Notes under the pieces: generated by a model | What the model was told of the DNA's origin: nothing | Database searches by the model: none | What the model saw: the letters and a program-made list of their open reading frames with translations, nothing else | Program-made: the position numbers and the translations under genes | Part shown: piece after piece, positions 22,312 to 34,700 of the stretch | Layout of the letters: each line of letters begins with the position of its first letter | Position numbering within the stretch: the first letter of the stretch is position 1 | Source: Sabellastarte sp. h YS-2021 | Taxonomy: Eukaryota > Annelida > Polychaeta > Sabellida > Sabellidae | Length of the DNA: 64,000 nucleotides | NCBI GenBank assembly: GCA_964017235.1 | Contig: OZ024928.1 | Span: 2,914,001-2,978,000 of the forward strand | Direction of reading: 5' to 3'

Positions 22312-22497
22312 ATTTTGGGTTTTACACTGTTTTCAACACTGTACAGTCATATCAAGACAGGTAGTTTTGTGGGCAGAGGAAACCAGTACATACAGTTGGT
22401 CAAGGTTCTGTACAGTAAGCAACTACCAACTTCCCCACATAAGGTCTTTGGTTTAAACCACTGAGCTCAAAGGTGGGAGGCGCCACCGTGGCCCCTC
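22312..22497 (-). mobile_element. tRNA-derived SINE family A
   Basis: The reverse complement gives the family head (GGGGCCACGGTGGCGCCTCC), the AAGTTGGTAGTTGCTTAC block, AACCAGTTGT-type body and a short 3' end at GTAAAACCC. The head is internally shortened compared with the copies at 12.5 and 33.6 kb. Confidence 0.75.
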
Positions 22498-22599
22498 GTG
22501 CATCAAGTTGAGTTTGTTTTTGGAAAGTACAATGGCACCACTGGGTTTCACCAATACATGGGTGCTTAACACCTTGACTGGCTGTAAATTTGGCACCTG

Positions 22600-22712
22600 G
22601 TAAACCCACAGGCTATCACCTCTGTGTGAGTTCGATACTCATATGTGGCAATGGTGGTGTCCTGTTACAATATGCCTGGGGCTGTTGAATCGGAACATAA
22701 AAACTATTTGAC
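22600..22712 (+). mobile_element. SINE family C, partial
   Basis: B-box-like GTGTGAGTTCGATACTCATA is followed by CTGTTGAATCGGAACATAAA, the same order as at 41125-41270 (GAATGCGATTCCCACAGGTG, then GAACGGGACATAAAACCC). Confidence 0.55.
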
Positions 22713-23134
22713 TTTGCTTTGATTGGCCGGAGTTTGTTTCCTTTGTTTAAGTGTATTCAAGGAAATATTTCATATGTAGTTCACTTTATAATCAAACTAA
22801 CTGCAATCTGACAACTTTGTTATGACAGATATGCCACATATGAGGGTGCTGTGATGGTGCATTGTTGGATGTGAGTGCATAGGTCTTTTACCACATAAGG
22901 ACATTGAATTATTGATTTTCTCTGTCTTCTGCATAAATGGCCGGATACATCACTATAAATTTATAGTCAATGTTTTGATACCTGAGCTAAGAAAATCCTT
23001 GAGCTTTGTTGGGATATTTCCGTTGATTGAGGAATCACTTAAAGGCATCTTGAATATGGTTATCCGTTATGTCAAAATGGTGAGAATACATTTGCTAAAA
23101 AATGGGAATCGGTAAGCAATGTTCTCATGTGAAT

Positions 23135-23560
23135 TTCGAAATTAAGGGCTCGCATTTGGCAAAGATTTGTTCTACACTGTCAGAAGTGTCTGGGTTCAAT
23201 GCTAGCTCCACCACTGTTTTCTCTATACCCCTTTCATCTGTGCAGGAATATTGAGACAAACAATGGTATTAAATTGTACTTCTACCCTGATGACACCCAG
23301 TTATTTGAACACCCGTCTAAAAAAATGTTGCTTTATTGTTTGATTACCTGAATTATTGTCTTCATGATGTTCAAGAATCGTGATGTTCAAGATGTATTCC
23401 AGCAAATTAAATTTCAATTTAGATGAAACTGAGTTCATCATTTTTTGGTTTCCAAATCTTTTACCATAACCTTGTACAAGCCTGTACTACAGAAATATCC
23501 TTTTAAAATAACAGAACCTTTCAGAATTTAATGGTATACAAATGACATGGCCCATCGCCT
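23135..23560 (+). mobile_element. LINE reverse-transcriptase fragment
   Basis: Plus-strand frames give LAPPLFSLYPFHL, the counterpart of the VLGPLLFSLY box, then YFYPDDTQLFEH, the polymerase YADD box with A changed to P, then NLDETEFIIFW. Jockey/CR1-type. Both ends are truncated and the frame is broken. Confidence 0.75.
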
Positions 23561-24585
23561 TTGGAAATTATCCAAGCTCTAACATCTCAAATACTCCATA
23601 GGCTTTCATTTAACTCACATTTTTCTCACTAATTTGAGATAAGTGACTTAAAATCATTGCAAGTTTAAAGTACTGTGATTGTATTGTGCTCAGTGGACGA
23701 TTTGTGATTTACATACTCTTAATTATGTATAGACTTTCACCAAGTCCTTTGTCTTTTGTGTAATATATGGGTACTGTATGACTTTTGGAGAAACAACCAG
23801 CCCTGATAAAAGGACTTTTCTCACTCACAATAGGAAGTGGCTGTCTGCCTAGTGTTAAAAAATAACTATAGAGCTCAGAAATTCCTGTGCACTTTTTAAG
23901 CCAATAAAAACCCCAATCTTAAATCCATAGCCTAGTTCTATATTTAACCAAACTAAAGTTTTAGCCAGAATACCGATATGTGTAAAATATAACCCCATGA
24001 ACTCTGATTTCTCATTACCATGTAGTTAATGCTGTTTTATATAATTCCAAGAGAATTTGCTGCTTGTCAGTATGCTGTATGTCCAAGTAAAAAGGGGAAT
24101 TGAGGTGTTCAATATTGTTATGGTTTGTAGTATAAATTGTTAGTTATAGTGTCTTTCAACAATTATAAACAGCTTGAAACTGTTTATACAAATTTTCATA
24201 AAACTTTCTTTCATTAATACCTTTAAAGGTTAAACAATAATTTTCACAATGAATTCTTTTTGATACATGAATTTGTTTATATTGTAATACAATTGAGGTC
24301 TCAAGATGTACTATCAACTTTCCATATCTAGTTGGTGAGGAAGAAAAACAAATTAAGGAAAATGCCTACTGGAAAAATGTCTCCCAGAAAGAACACCTCC
24401 TGGTAACAATACCTCCTTAAAAGAATACCTCCTATATATTCTGTAGATTTTGTATTCTGGAAAAAAGCTACCTAAGAAATAAAAAATCAGCAATATTTAA
24501 ATTCAAAATTCATTTTTTTGCCCAGGCATATATATGACAGTGGGATAAGGCAAACAAAAACCCATCTTTGGAATTGAAAAACATA
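23561..24585. other. no gene recognised
   Basis: AT-rich sequence. A few clustered CTCC-containing motifs (ACCTCCTGGTAACAATACCT at about 24395) form a short local repeat only. Confidence 0.4.
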
Positions 24586-24589
24586 TGAA

Positions 24590-24815
24590 ATGTGTACATC
24601 TTGAAATTCTGCATAAAACACATTTATCTCAAAAACGGTGTGAGATAGAGTGATTTCGACAAAATTGATTACCCCAGGGCCATCTGCCACTTTTTGCCAA
24701 AAAACATTTTCTCACACTTTTTGGCGGCCATCTTGAATTTCTGCATAAACACAACAACACGTTTATCTAAGAAACAGTGCAACATTTTTTATTTCAACGA
24801 TTTCAACAGGCTATA
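24590..24815. repeat. tandem pair of about 130-bp degenerate units
   Basis: CATCTTGAAATTCTGCATAA, TTATCTCAAAAACGGTG and TTTCGACAAAATTGA at about 24597-24668 are repeated as CATCTTGAATTTCTGCATAA, TTATCTAAGAAACAGTG and TTTCAACGATTTCAACA at about 24730-24808. Confidence 0.6.
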
Positions 24816-25589
24816 CTGTTGTGCATACAATCTGCATAATTGTGTCCTTCATTACAGTTGAGGCTAAATGGGTGGCGCAAGTCTTTATTTTTTTCAGAGA
24901 CTATCCCCATATTCCAGAATGTTTGTGGTATAATGAATTCGTTTACGTTTCCAGTTTAAATTTAACTGTTCTGGTTACTGATGGATACAAATACAAAGAC
25001 TCGGAGCAAGTCTAAATTACATATGAATATATAAACAACTTGTGTCAAACCTATCTTTTTACTCTTTTTTCCTCTTTAAGTTTGATTCCGACTGACTTTG
25101 GATCTGTAACACTGAGGATGAAGTATATCAAACTATGACAAAATAACGAATATACTCCATTTTTTTAAACCTCTTAAGATCTTAGGCTCTAATCAATTGA
25201 CAATGACCGATGGCCCTAGTTTCTTTACTCGCCTTTCCTGGCTTTAAAAATAATTTTTGAAATTCCAATTAACTGATATTAATTCATCAATGACCAGTCA
25301 AAAGCTGGACAAAAATACAGGTTTGGTGAATGGCAAGTTGCCAAAGTAAGTAAAGGTATTTCCATTACATGATCTGAACTACAAAAAAAAAAATAATTTG
25401 ACAATTTGTTTTTATTCAATTTGATGGGAATCTTTAGCCTAAGCTGTTTCTATGTGTAAAGTTGAAGAAACACATTACAAACAGCAGGAACACAAGAAAC
25501 CCATATTTTTATATTATTTACTGGAAAGCTATGCTAAATACATGTGGCAACAAAATGCTAAAGAAACATGACTGACAAGGTGATGTTTG

Positions 25590-26095
25590 TCACAATATAT
25601 TCCAAAGTGGAGGATCACAATGCAGTGAATTTTCTTACTCTTATTTATACCAGAGTTGTACATCTGCAACCTATCATAAAACTTCCCTGATTTATAACTT
25701 AACAAGTTGCTATGAATAATCATATCAAAAAGGGCAGAAGAACTAGACAAATTGGCATTTGTCCTAAGTTAATGAATGTCTTACAACTGAAAGGATTGCC
25801 TAAGTGACTGAAATGTCTAACAACCACATTATGAATGATATGTCTTATGCAGATAACACAAGTAATACTCCTGATAAATCATGTGCTGTATATGGGTATC
25901 TCGTATGGCATATCTTCTCTTTAGACAATATCATCCTTCCCCATTTTCAAGAGGAGTGGTCTGTAGCACCAAATAATTAGTTGTAGCAAGTTGTAGCAGC
26001 CTTAAGAAAAGTGCCAAATTTTAAGTAAATTATGCAATGTTCTTGACAGATTTTTCATTATTTCCCCTTTGTCTTCAGTCTTTATTTTCGTTACT
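25590..26095. repeat. interspersed repeat copy 2 (unclassified)
   Basis: Shares CAAAGTGGAGGATCACAATG near 25610, AACTTCCCTGATTTATAACT near 25680, and AAGAGGAGTGGTCTGTAGCAC near 25950 with 16560-17180. It lacks the family-B SINE present in that copy. Confidence 0.55.
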
Positions 26096-27385
26096 TATAG
26101 TGACAACAACCTGATGGTCAATATTGTTGCTGGAATTTGCAGATTTTTAAATTTACCAAAATAGGTAATGTATCATTCCGTGTTGATTTAACCCTAACCC
26201 CTAATTCATATGTCTGCTGTGGGAAACTAGATTCAAACTAGATTCTTGTTCTCGGTGAATTCACTAGATATTCTTCCTTGTTCTCAACTCATTCCTTCTT
26301 CATGGTAGAAGATGCTTCACAGATCTCCTTCATCTTCTCCTACTCTTAAGTAATTCACAGGTGCAACAAAGTCGTGCAAAGTCCATGACCTGTCTTCAAG
26401 AATGCACACTTTTGCATATGAAACCCACATAATTAAAATTATAGCTCATATCGCCCATTCCTAAGGTTCTGCTCCACATTCAAGGACCACCAGAGAGGTT
26501 CCAGTGGATCTCTGATCCATGGATTATGCCCCACTGTGGACAGATGAGGGGAGATTGTAGGAGATTCTTGTTTTTTCCAAAAATTGCTCCAAGTGGCCTG
26601 GCGTGCACGTCAGGCCTGTAGCAACATGTGCCTGCCCACCTTGTATATCACCCTGATTTTACATCCTTCAGTTTAGATTTCCACTTTTTACAAAAAATTC
26701 ACAATTGGTTTCACTTTTGGCTACACATTAAAATTTATTGTGGAGTTTAAATTTTTAAAAATTTGGATTAAACATTCACAGTAACCCTTTGGGTATACCT
26801 TTAAATGAGTTGGGGCTGTAGAGTTGTAATCATTTGAAATTAAATTTAATTTCTTAAAGTACAAGGTTCTAAACCTTATTTTGTATATTCTTGGGTGCAG
26901 TTTTCAATTATAAATCTTATTTTAATTGTATATTGGGCACATGATATGATTTAACAATATGTTATTGTGTGAGGTTATATTTGTTGGGGAAAATAAGTCC
27001 TTTGTTGGGGACAAAAATCCGGAGGAAATAGCAGGAAAAGTCTGGGTCAGTTTCACCTCAACTACAGGACATAATACATCATGATTTTTCTGGATCTAGA
27101 TGCTGACATGACTTGGGTTATGAATATTTCCTACACGACTAGATTGGAAACTACCAGGACAAGTCATAAATCCTTAACAGACAAGCCGTATCAGGCCATA
27201 GTAAGCCCTAGTTACAAACAGAACAGGGCTGAAGAAGTGCACAGAATCACCACAACCAGACTTGCAGTTGGTATTGCCGTAACAGTTTGGTGAATTTCTG
27301 GAAAAAAAAGAGGATCAAGTGTAGACCAATCAAGAAATCTAAAACTAGGTCAATACTAAATATTTAGATCCCATCACATAACCAT
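26096..27385. other. no gene recognised
   Basis: Contains a 70-codon frame at 27081-27293 without recognisable domain or splice context. Nothing else supportable. Confidence 0.4.
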
Positions 27386-27389
27386 AACT

Positions 27390-27720
27390 ACAGCACTGAC
27401 ATTTTTTCATTATGATTTTCAGGTTATAACTTTAATGTTACATAATAAATAAATCAACCTATTTCTGATTATGATTAGGACAAAAAAAGCCAATTAAACT
27501 TTTCAAATTTCCATTACCAATGTTAAATAATTGGATCAAATAACGTTGACCAAAAGAACAGCATTGACGTTTTGGTTTTTTGAATTATGATTTGCAGGTT
27601 TGGACTTTCATATTATATAAAAACTAAATCAATCTATTTCTGACTCTAATTATGATGTAAAAAGATACTTAAAATATAAAATTTTCATTAACAGTATTAC
27701 ATCTTATTCAAACAGGTATA
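27390..27720. repeat. two degenerate tandem units of about 166 bp
   Basis: ACAGCACTGACATTTT, ATTATGATTTTCAGGTT and TAAATCAACCTATTTCTGA near 27393-27470 recur as ACAGCATTGACGTTTT, ATTATGATTTGCAGGTT and TAAATCAATCTATTTCTGA near 27559-27645. Confidence 0.65.
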
Positions 27721-28489
27721 CGTAGATGTGCTTCTGAGAATATCTTACGTGACAATGATCTCCCTCTTGCTTGTTCCTGGCTTTTATACTCCAAATACGG
27801 ACCTCTGGGAAAGACACCTTCGATTCAATATTTTGTCCTCGTGAGCATTTTCTCTACACATTTATACCAAATAATTTCTAGCTTCTGGGAAATACCCACT
27901 TCCATTCTGGTCACGTGACAGGATCCAAATATTTTATTAATTACCTAGTTTTAGATTTGCTGATTGGTTAACAACTGATCCCTCTTTGAAATAGGCTGCG
28001 AATTTTATTGTAGAAATAAAGTCCTCAGTATTGTGATTTATAACCCTAGATAATTCACAAATTTCTGGTGAATAACGGACGAGCGAGAAGACCGGTTTCA
28101 TTTATTAATCCCTAAATATTTTCGTAAATATGTCTCTGTACGCACCTAGTTGTCGCACTATATTTTGTCTGTATCGTTTGGTTCTGTATTATCGGCGATC
28201 GTCCAGTTATTGCCTCAGATAATTGTATGCCAAAATATGCGCACTGCATTGTTTTCTGTAGTCTGCACACTTCCGGTCTTTATAATATTGTGCAACTAAG
28301 CAAAACACTTTTTCAGGTTTCATAATATTTTACACTGTACATGTGGACCTTTTCTACATGTTAACTTTAAGACTGTTTTTCTCATTCTTAACATGATGTC
28401 TTTGTCATATTTTACCTCACATTTTATACTGGAAATGGACTGCAAATGATCAAGACTTAAGTGACAACGACAAGCTGGTTTCATGATAG
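27721..28489. other. no gene recognised; mildly CpG-richer patch at 28080-28260
   Basis: A patch near 28080-28260 has more CpG than its surroundings (GGACGAGCGAGAAGACCGG, ATCGGCGATCG). It could be a regulatory or repeat-derived sequence. No coding block was found. Confidence 0.3.
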
Positions 28490-28757
28490 GACAAGACTGA
28501 AAGTGATTGAGACAAGACTGGAAGTGATATGACAAGACTGGAAGTGATAAGGCAAAACTGGAAGTGATAAGACAAGACTGGAAGTGATAAGACAAGACTG
28601 GTAGTGATAAGACAAGACTGGAAGTGATAAGGCAAGACTGGAAGTGATAAGACAAGACTGGAAGTGATAAGACAAGACTGGAAGTGATAAGACAAGACTG
28701 GAAGTGATAATACAAGACTGGGAGTGATAAGGCAAGATGGGAAGTGACGAGGACAAG
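28490..28757. repeat. 20-bp minisatellite, about 13 copies
   Basis: Unit ACAAGACTGGAAGTGATAAG repeated with few changes. Because 20 is not a multiple of 3, all three minus-strand frames stay open and give the same Leu/Ser-rich repeat; these are not genes. The array abuts the Harbinger end at 28758. Confidence 0.95.
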
Positions 28758-28952
28758 TGGGTGGAGCCATAGTTGGGGTCAAGAGTTTGGAAGGGTTGGT
28801 GAAATATCAAACATGTTTGATATTTTGCTGACTCACCATGACAAGCCAGGAAACTACAACCAACCCTAACTGACTCTGTAAACATTGCTTCCGACCCTCG
28901 AAAAATCTTTAGTTACCGACAAGACAGCCCCAGTGGAACACCCCTATTAAAT
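28758..28952. mobile_element. PIF/Harbinger terminal fragment
   Basis: The reverse complement of 28758-28952 aligns with the left end of the element at 39483: GTTCCACTGG and GCTGTCTT, then GGTAACTA, AACAATGTTTACAGAG and CAGCAAAATA. It ends CAGCCCCAGTGGAACACCCC TA and is followed by TTA. The rest of the element is missing; the minisatellite sits where its interior would be. Confidence 0.7.
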
Positions 28953-28956
28953 ATTT

Positions 28957-29680
28957 AAGTAATTATTGAGTATTATGTCATATCTACAGCAGCAAAAGTA
29001 AGTATAAAATCATGAATTTTTAAGTTGAAACTTCTCTATTAGTGCATAGATTTTAATGCAACCAAAACGAACAGAGGCTCTGTAAACATACTTATAACTA
29101 CAGAAATAAATTGCATATTAAAGTGCTTTATGGTGGTTTCAAACCATCAAGCTCCTATATTAATTACATGAAGCCCAAAGGGCTGAGGAGTTCATTTAAT
29201 GCAGGTGATTGATAGTTTATATTTCTGTAACATAACCGCTAAATGGTTAAAAGAATACAAATTAAATCATTTTGACATAGTCAGGTGATAAGAAAATAAG
29301 TACTGCTTATAAAATAATTCACAAAAAGCAACTTAATTAGTTATAAAAACAAACGTTTTCAACATATTTAACAGACACTGAAATTTTTTTATTTAAACTT
29401 TTTGAGTGCACATACCATTTTAATGCAAACCAAACAGACAACTAGAAAAAAATGTACTATTACGCAAGAACAAAAGGTACAAAAATATTTTTAGACACTA
29501 TATATCATTTATAATATGTAAAGGTTTCTCTATGTTGCCTAGCTTATATAAAGCAATACCATTTTCCATGTCGTAATGATACTTTATGAATCTGATAAAA
29601 CTGGAAAACAGAAGTGTGAGATTTTGTCACACATATATATATATATATATATATGTATTTTTGTATTATAACTGGGTTTC
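28957..29680. other. AT-rich sequence with one short dispersed repeat and an (AT)n run
   Basis: GAAGCCCAAAGGGCTGAG, then TTTAATGCAG, at about 29168-29205 matches the inverse of the last 40 bases of the window, so it is a dispersed repeat end. An (AT)n microsatellite of about 24 bp lies at 29632-29655. Confidence 0.5.
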
Positions 29681-29684
29681 AATA

Positions 29685-31235
29685 AGCTTACAGAAAACAT
29701 CATTCCACTGAAAGTGCCCTCCTTAATATTCAAAACGATCTTCTTAATATGGCTAAAGTGTCTGTCACAGCCCTCACCCTCCTAGATCTCTTTGCTGCTT
29801 TTGACACCATGGACCACACTATTCTCTCCTTGACAGGGTCAACACACTATAAAATTAGTGAACTGGCACTTGGCTGATTCAAATCATACCTGTCGGAAAG
29901 GACACACTCAAGGTAGCACTCTCTCACATCCTGCTAAGCTCCAGTTTGGTGTATCCCAGGGTTGTGTTCTTGGTCCAATTATTTTTTTCTCTCTATACAA
30001 ATCCAATCAGCTCAATCATTCACTCATACAGAAGTATAAAGTACCATTTGTACACCGATGACACCCAGTTATACATAACTCTCTCACCGGCAAATTTCTC
30101 TTATCCTATTCAAACATTAAGAAACTGCCTAAATTACATTCAAAATGTTGACAAGTAAATTAAAAATAAAAACTCTGATAAAACTGAATTTATCTTGATA
30201 GACTCCAAAACAACCATAAACAACTCCTTCTGCACTTCCCAATCAATATTCTTTATAATCAGGTCTCACCAGCACAAAGTGACAAGAACCTCGGAGTGGT
30301 GTTTGAGACTCTCTAACTTTACTCTGTCAGACCACATGTCACAAGCCATAAAGTGTACCAGAGTCTATGTTAGAGATCTCTACAAAAATAGACCCCTTCT
30401 TAATTTTAAAAAAAAATTTTAAAAACATCAGTCCTTTTGGCAAATGCCCTGGTCAGCAGCAGATTGGACTACTGCATTATTATATTGGACACTGTTTGTG
30501 TCACTCACTGATTTTGAGTTGAAAAGATTGCAGCAGATTTTCTTAAGCATTACAGTGTAAACGCTTACTTGAAAATGTTTAGTATCCCAAAATATAGAGT
30601 TGAAATAGGTTTTAAAAACGTTTTACTAAACATTTAAACCATTTTAAAACGTCTTTAATGTTTATTGGGCTGATACACTGCAATAATGAAGTTGCAAATT
30701 TCATGACATATCTTGTCTCTTCCCATCAATAATGATATAATACATATCAAAACAAAATATTTTCGAGCTCTCTCGGAAGCTTTCATCTCTAGCAATGACA
30801 TTTGATTTTTTTCCTGTCTTTCATGGATAGTGTACTACTCTTGTTCACTACTCATATTTCTGATTGCTTTGCAGTATATTTATCTTTATATACATCTGCT
30901 GTTAAAACAAGACATAGTAATTTAGAAAAAAATGTTTTCCAAAGTCCTCTTCTATAGCTCCTCAGTTCATAAATCTAAAGTTCATTTCAACAAGTGTTTC
31001 TCATATGATGCTCCAAAACTCTGGAATGATTTGCCTCTGGAAATTCAAAAGACGACTTAAAATTTATCTGTTTCAGAAGTCTTTCCCTCCCAGGTTTTCT
31101 TACTACCAAACACTGATGCTCCCTTAGTGACGACCCTGTTATGTTTTAAGACTTCTGATTTATGTATTACTATATGGATGGTGTGCCTTAAAATCCGTGA
31201 GTTCGGAGATTAAGCACATGGATACCTGATACCTG
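29685..31235 (+). mobile_element. LINE ORF2 remnant, close relative of the 45-kb copy
   Basis: Plus-strand pieces match the minus-strand LINE at 44.95-46.26 kb: HSTESALLNIQ at about 29705, VTALTLLDLFAAFDTMDHTI at 29764-29825, a GVSQGCVLGPIIFFSLY box at about 29950, YTDDTQLYITLSPANFS near 30050-30100, and a C-terminal block at about 30960-31070 corresponding to the conserved PKLWNSLP motif (SYDAPKLWNDLPLEIQK). A stretch near 30560-30890 is not LINE-like and may be inserted or heavily decayed. Frameshifts are frequent. Confidence 0.85.
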
Positions 31236-31563
31236 ATGTAGACCCAAACAAATCTTCTTTTCAATTTGGTTTTCAATTTGCAGGTATCGAAAGGACAATA
31301 TTGAACATCAATCAAACGTTAACAATATCATGGTAAAGGATTCCTGAAAGTTCAAGAAAAGTACAGAAATGTGACAGAAGTAAGACATCAATATTTAACG
31401 TTTGCACTTCAATAGTTTTTATCAGCTTAAAATATCCAGGCCATTTTTTTCAAAAAAAGTAACCTGACCATGCACTTCATCAGATGGTGCCATGTAATAT
31501 ACTCATACAATGTGTGTTTGCTATAATTCAACACAAAACAGCGAAAACAAGTGAATCATTCCT

Positions 31564-31594
31564 TTTGTTTTATGTAAGTTCACATAAAACAAAA
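31564..31594. other. hairpin downstream of the channel stop codon
   Basis: TTTTGTTTTATGT and ACATAAAACAAAA form a 13-bp perfect stem with a loop of a few bases, about 205 bp 3' of the channel stop on its strand. It may fall in the 3' UTR, but no AATAAA was identified to place the transcript end. Confidence 0.4.
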
Positions 31595-31799
31595 TTAGAA
31601 TATAAATTGTCACATCATGCAAATTCTAAGTAAAATACATACAGAAATTAGCCAACCAGTGAACTTTCTCACTGTTTTCAAATGGGTGGTAATACAATTT
31701 CTCTGTATTAAATCATCGCCGTTTATGGTTCTGACTGATAGCATTGGCTGATTTAATAAGCAAGACACTGTATGAAGCACTAACAGGCTGCAATATATT

Positions 31800-34700
31800 T
31801 TAATAAGTGTCAACTTTCGGCAGAGAAGATATATTTTCAGTATCTTTGTGTGTAGATTGGTTTATCTTGGCATCGCCCCTTCTTCTTCGTACCAGGTAGA
31901 CAATAATCTCCACACAGAGTTGAATTACCTGCATAACAAGACATAATACATTTGTCGACATTTTATTATCTGTTTATAAGCGTCTGGACTGAATGCTTTC
32001 AGCAGTATGCAAAGAGGATTACTCTCATTTTTCATGAATACTAATATGCAGAAATGGTGTGCAGACAAAATGTTGGTTGACAAAATCCCGGTAGGCCAAA
32101 TTCCAGTCAAAATTTAGGTCTACAAAATGTTTTTGGGCAGGGTGGACAAAATGAAATTCTTATCAAATCATTAAAACACTAAATGCTGGTCTTATAAAAG
32201 CATTATCAGAAGTAAAGTTTTACAAATTAACACACTAAGACAGCATCTGGAAATAAAGTTTTGCAATTAAAGACACTAAAAGACATTTTACCACAAAGAC
32301 ATTCATATTAGAACTATTATATTTGATGTCTACACAAATATACCATCACATTAAACTAATGAAACACTTGGTTGCAGCGTGTCATTTTAGCCTAATTTAT
32401 TTTTTTTAAATTTATCACTGCAAAAGAAAAGAATGTTTTGGCAGCATGTGTTTATTTCTTGTTGATTGCAATATAACCCAAAAAGTTACGGACCGATTTT
32501 GATGCAAATGCGATATTGTTATGGCCATGAAATTGTCACGAAATCATGACTGTGTACATGCAAAAATTAAAATCTCTTAACACGGACTTGATATAAAAGT
32601 GTTCATGAGCAGAATCTTAATAAACCTTAATAATCAACAAGAGAGAGAGCATGTTTCCACCAAGGCCCAACAAAGACAATATTGCTTATTAGTGCAATGG
32701 TAAAAAATCCTATAAAAATTTCTGGATCCAGATGGTGATCCAGATCACAACTAAACTCTACTCAGCTCTTGTATGTGCCATTGTCACATTTCCTAGCACT
32801 TCAAAAATTATGTTGCATACAAGCAAACAAACAGACACACACCACCAAATTACATAACCTTCTTGGTTGAAGTAACAGATGACACTTGCCTCCCACATCT
32901 GAGATCAGAGTTTGAATCCCAGCAGAGCCTTAAGTGTGAAAACTGGTAGTTGCTTGCCGTTGGTCGGCAGTTTACAGTACAGAACCTTGACCAACTCTAT
33001 GTACTGGTTTCCTCTGCCCTTCCAACTACCCATCGTGATATGACCTGTACAGTGTTGAAAGTGACGTAAAACCCCAAATAAATAAATAAACAAATAACAC
33101 ATGACAAAACTCTCTTACATAATATGTTATCTGTGACAGATTTAATAATGATATTTATATCATGATAGCTATTACATCAGATAATATTTTTGAGAGGGCC
33201 GTATCAGGACTTACAGCCCGCTCTAATGTCTTATATTCTGTAGCTAATACTCAAATTGAACATACCTCAGCTCCAGTCAAAACAGAAAACCCTATCCAGA
33301 GACCTAGTTGGCCCCCAATATCTGCTAGTAACTGGTCAATCTACAAAAAATATATATCAAAAGTTGTCCTTTTTAGAAGCAAGAGGCAGGAGTCTTACTC
33401 TTTGATTTGATAACACAACAATCTGACACAAAAATTTGAAAATAATCCATTCAATAGGCAATGAGAATCACCAGTGCAATAAGTGTGATTATCTTTTCTT
33501 AAAAATTATCTTGTTTGTCATATGAACCGTCATCTTTGTTATAAGACTTATCTTCTCTGTTGGGGCCATGGTGGCAGAGTGGTAACACTCTCGCCTCTCA
33601 CCTCTGAGGCCGGGGTTCAATTCCCGGCACGGCCTCAAGTGGGAAAGATGGTAGTTGCTTGCCATTGGTCGGCAGTTTACAGTACAGAACCTTGACCAAC
33701 TGTATGTACTGGTTTCCTCTGCCCTTCCAACTACCCATCGTGATATGACCTGTACAGTGTTGAAAGCGACAAAAACCCCAAATAAAAAATATATATATCT
33801 TCTCTGTCATAAGAATTGTATTTTTGTCATAAGAATTATCGTTTTTGTTATAACAATCATGTTTTTTGTCATTAGACTTAATTTTTTTGGAGGGGGGACA
33901 CGGTGGCAGAGTGGTAACACACTCGCCTCCCACCTCTGAGGCCAGGGTTCGCTTCCCGGAAAGACCTCATGTGGGAAAGCTGGTAGTTGCTCGCCGTTGG
34001 TCAGCAGTTTACAGTACGGAACCCTGACGAACTGTGTTGAAAGTGACGTAAAACCCCACATAAATTTTTTTTGTTTGTGATGAGTATTTTGTTCTTGCTG
34101 ATAAGTCTCACATGTTTAATGAGGAAGGTCATGTTTTTCAGCCTCTATTACCCAGGAAAGGTTGTTCCAGGGTCATAAGTTTCAAATTGGCTTTGTTCTA
34201 CATAAATTACAAAACTGAAACAGCACTTTTATTTAAATTGGTGCTTGGCTTAGCATTTTGAATAATTTGTACACATAATCCTTATTTAGCCAAGTTATAA
34301 GAATATTATTGGCAGATTCTTTTGCTGAAATATACAGATGCAACTTTCAATAAGAAACAACCAACTTATTAACCTTGTAGGTGACTTTTTAAGTCACAAT
34401 AATATAATATTTGCTTTAAAAATCAACCCCTAATTTTCCTACGACCAATCAGCTTACAAATTACAAATCGTCCTTCACATATCAATTTTTCTCAGCTTAA
34501 ATTCATCAGTTACTACATTTTGTCTGTCACCTGGACGCCAGCGCTAAATTACGATGCCAAGCACTATCCCCAAAAGGACAAAACATAATGATAAACTTGT
34601 CACCTAAAGAATAATTGTGACTTACACGATATGCTTGAGATTCTGTGATTTGAGTGACTTTAACTTCATCAAAAAACACTTCTATTTTGACGAAATTCTG

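Noticed and set aside
27721-27850. Open stretch after an acceptor-like CAG reading VYVDVLLRISYVTMISLL
   Set aside because: Follows a degenerate tandem repeat, no partner exons and no domain recognised.
28320-28885. Three overlapping 110-134 codon minus-strand frames with LVLSLPVLSYHFQ repeats
   Set aside because: They are products of the 20-bp minisatellite, open in all three frames because of the period, not proteins.
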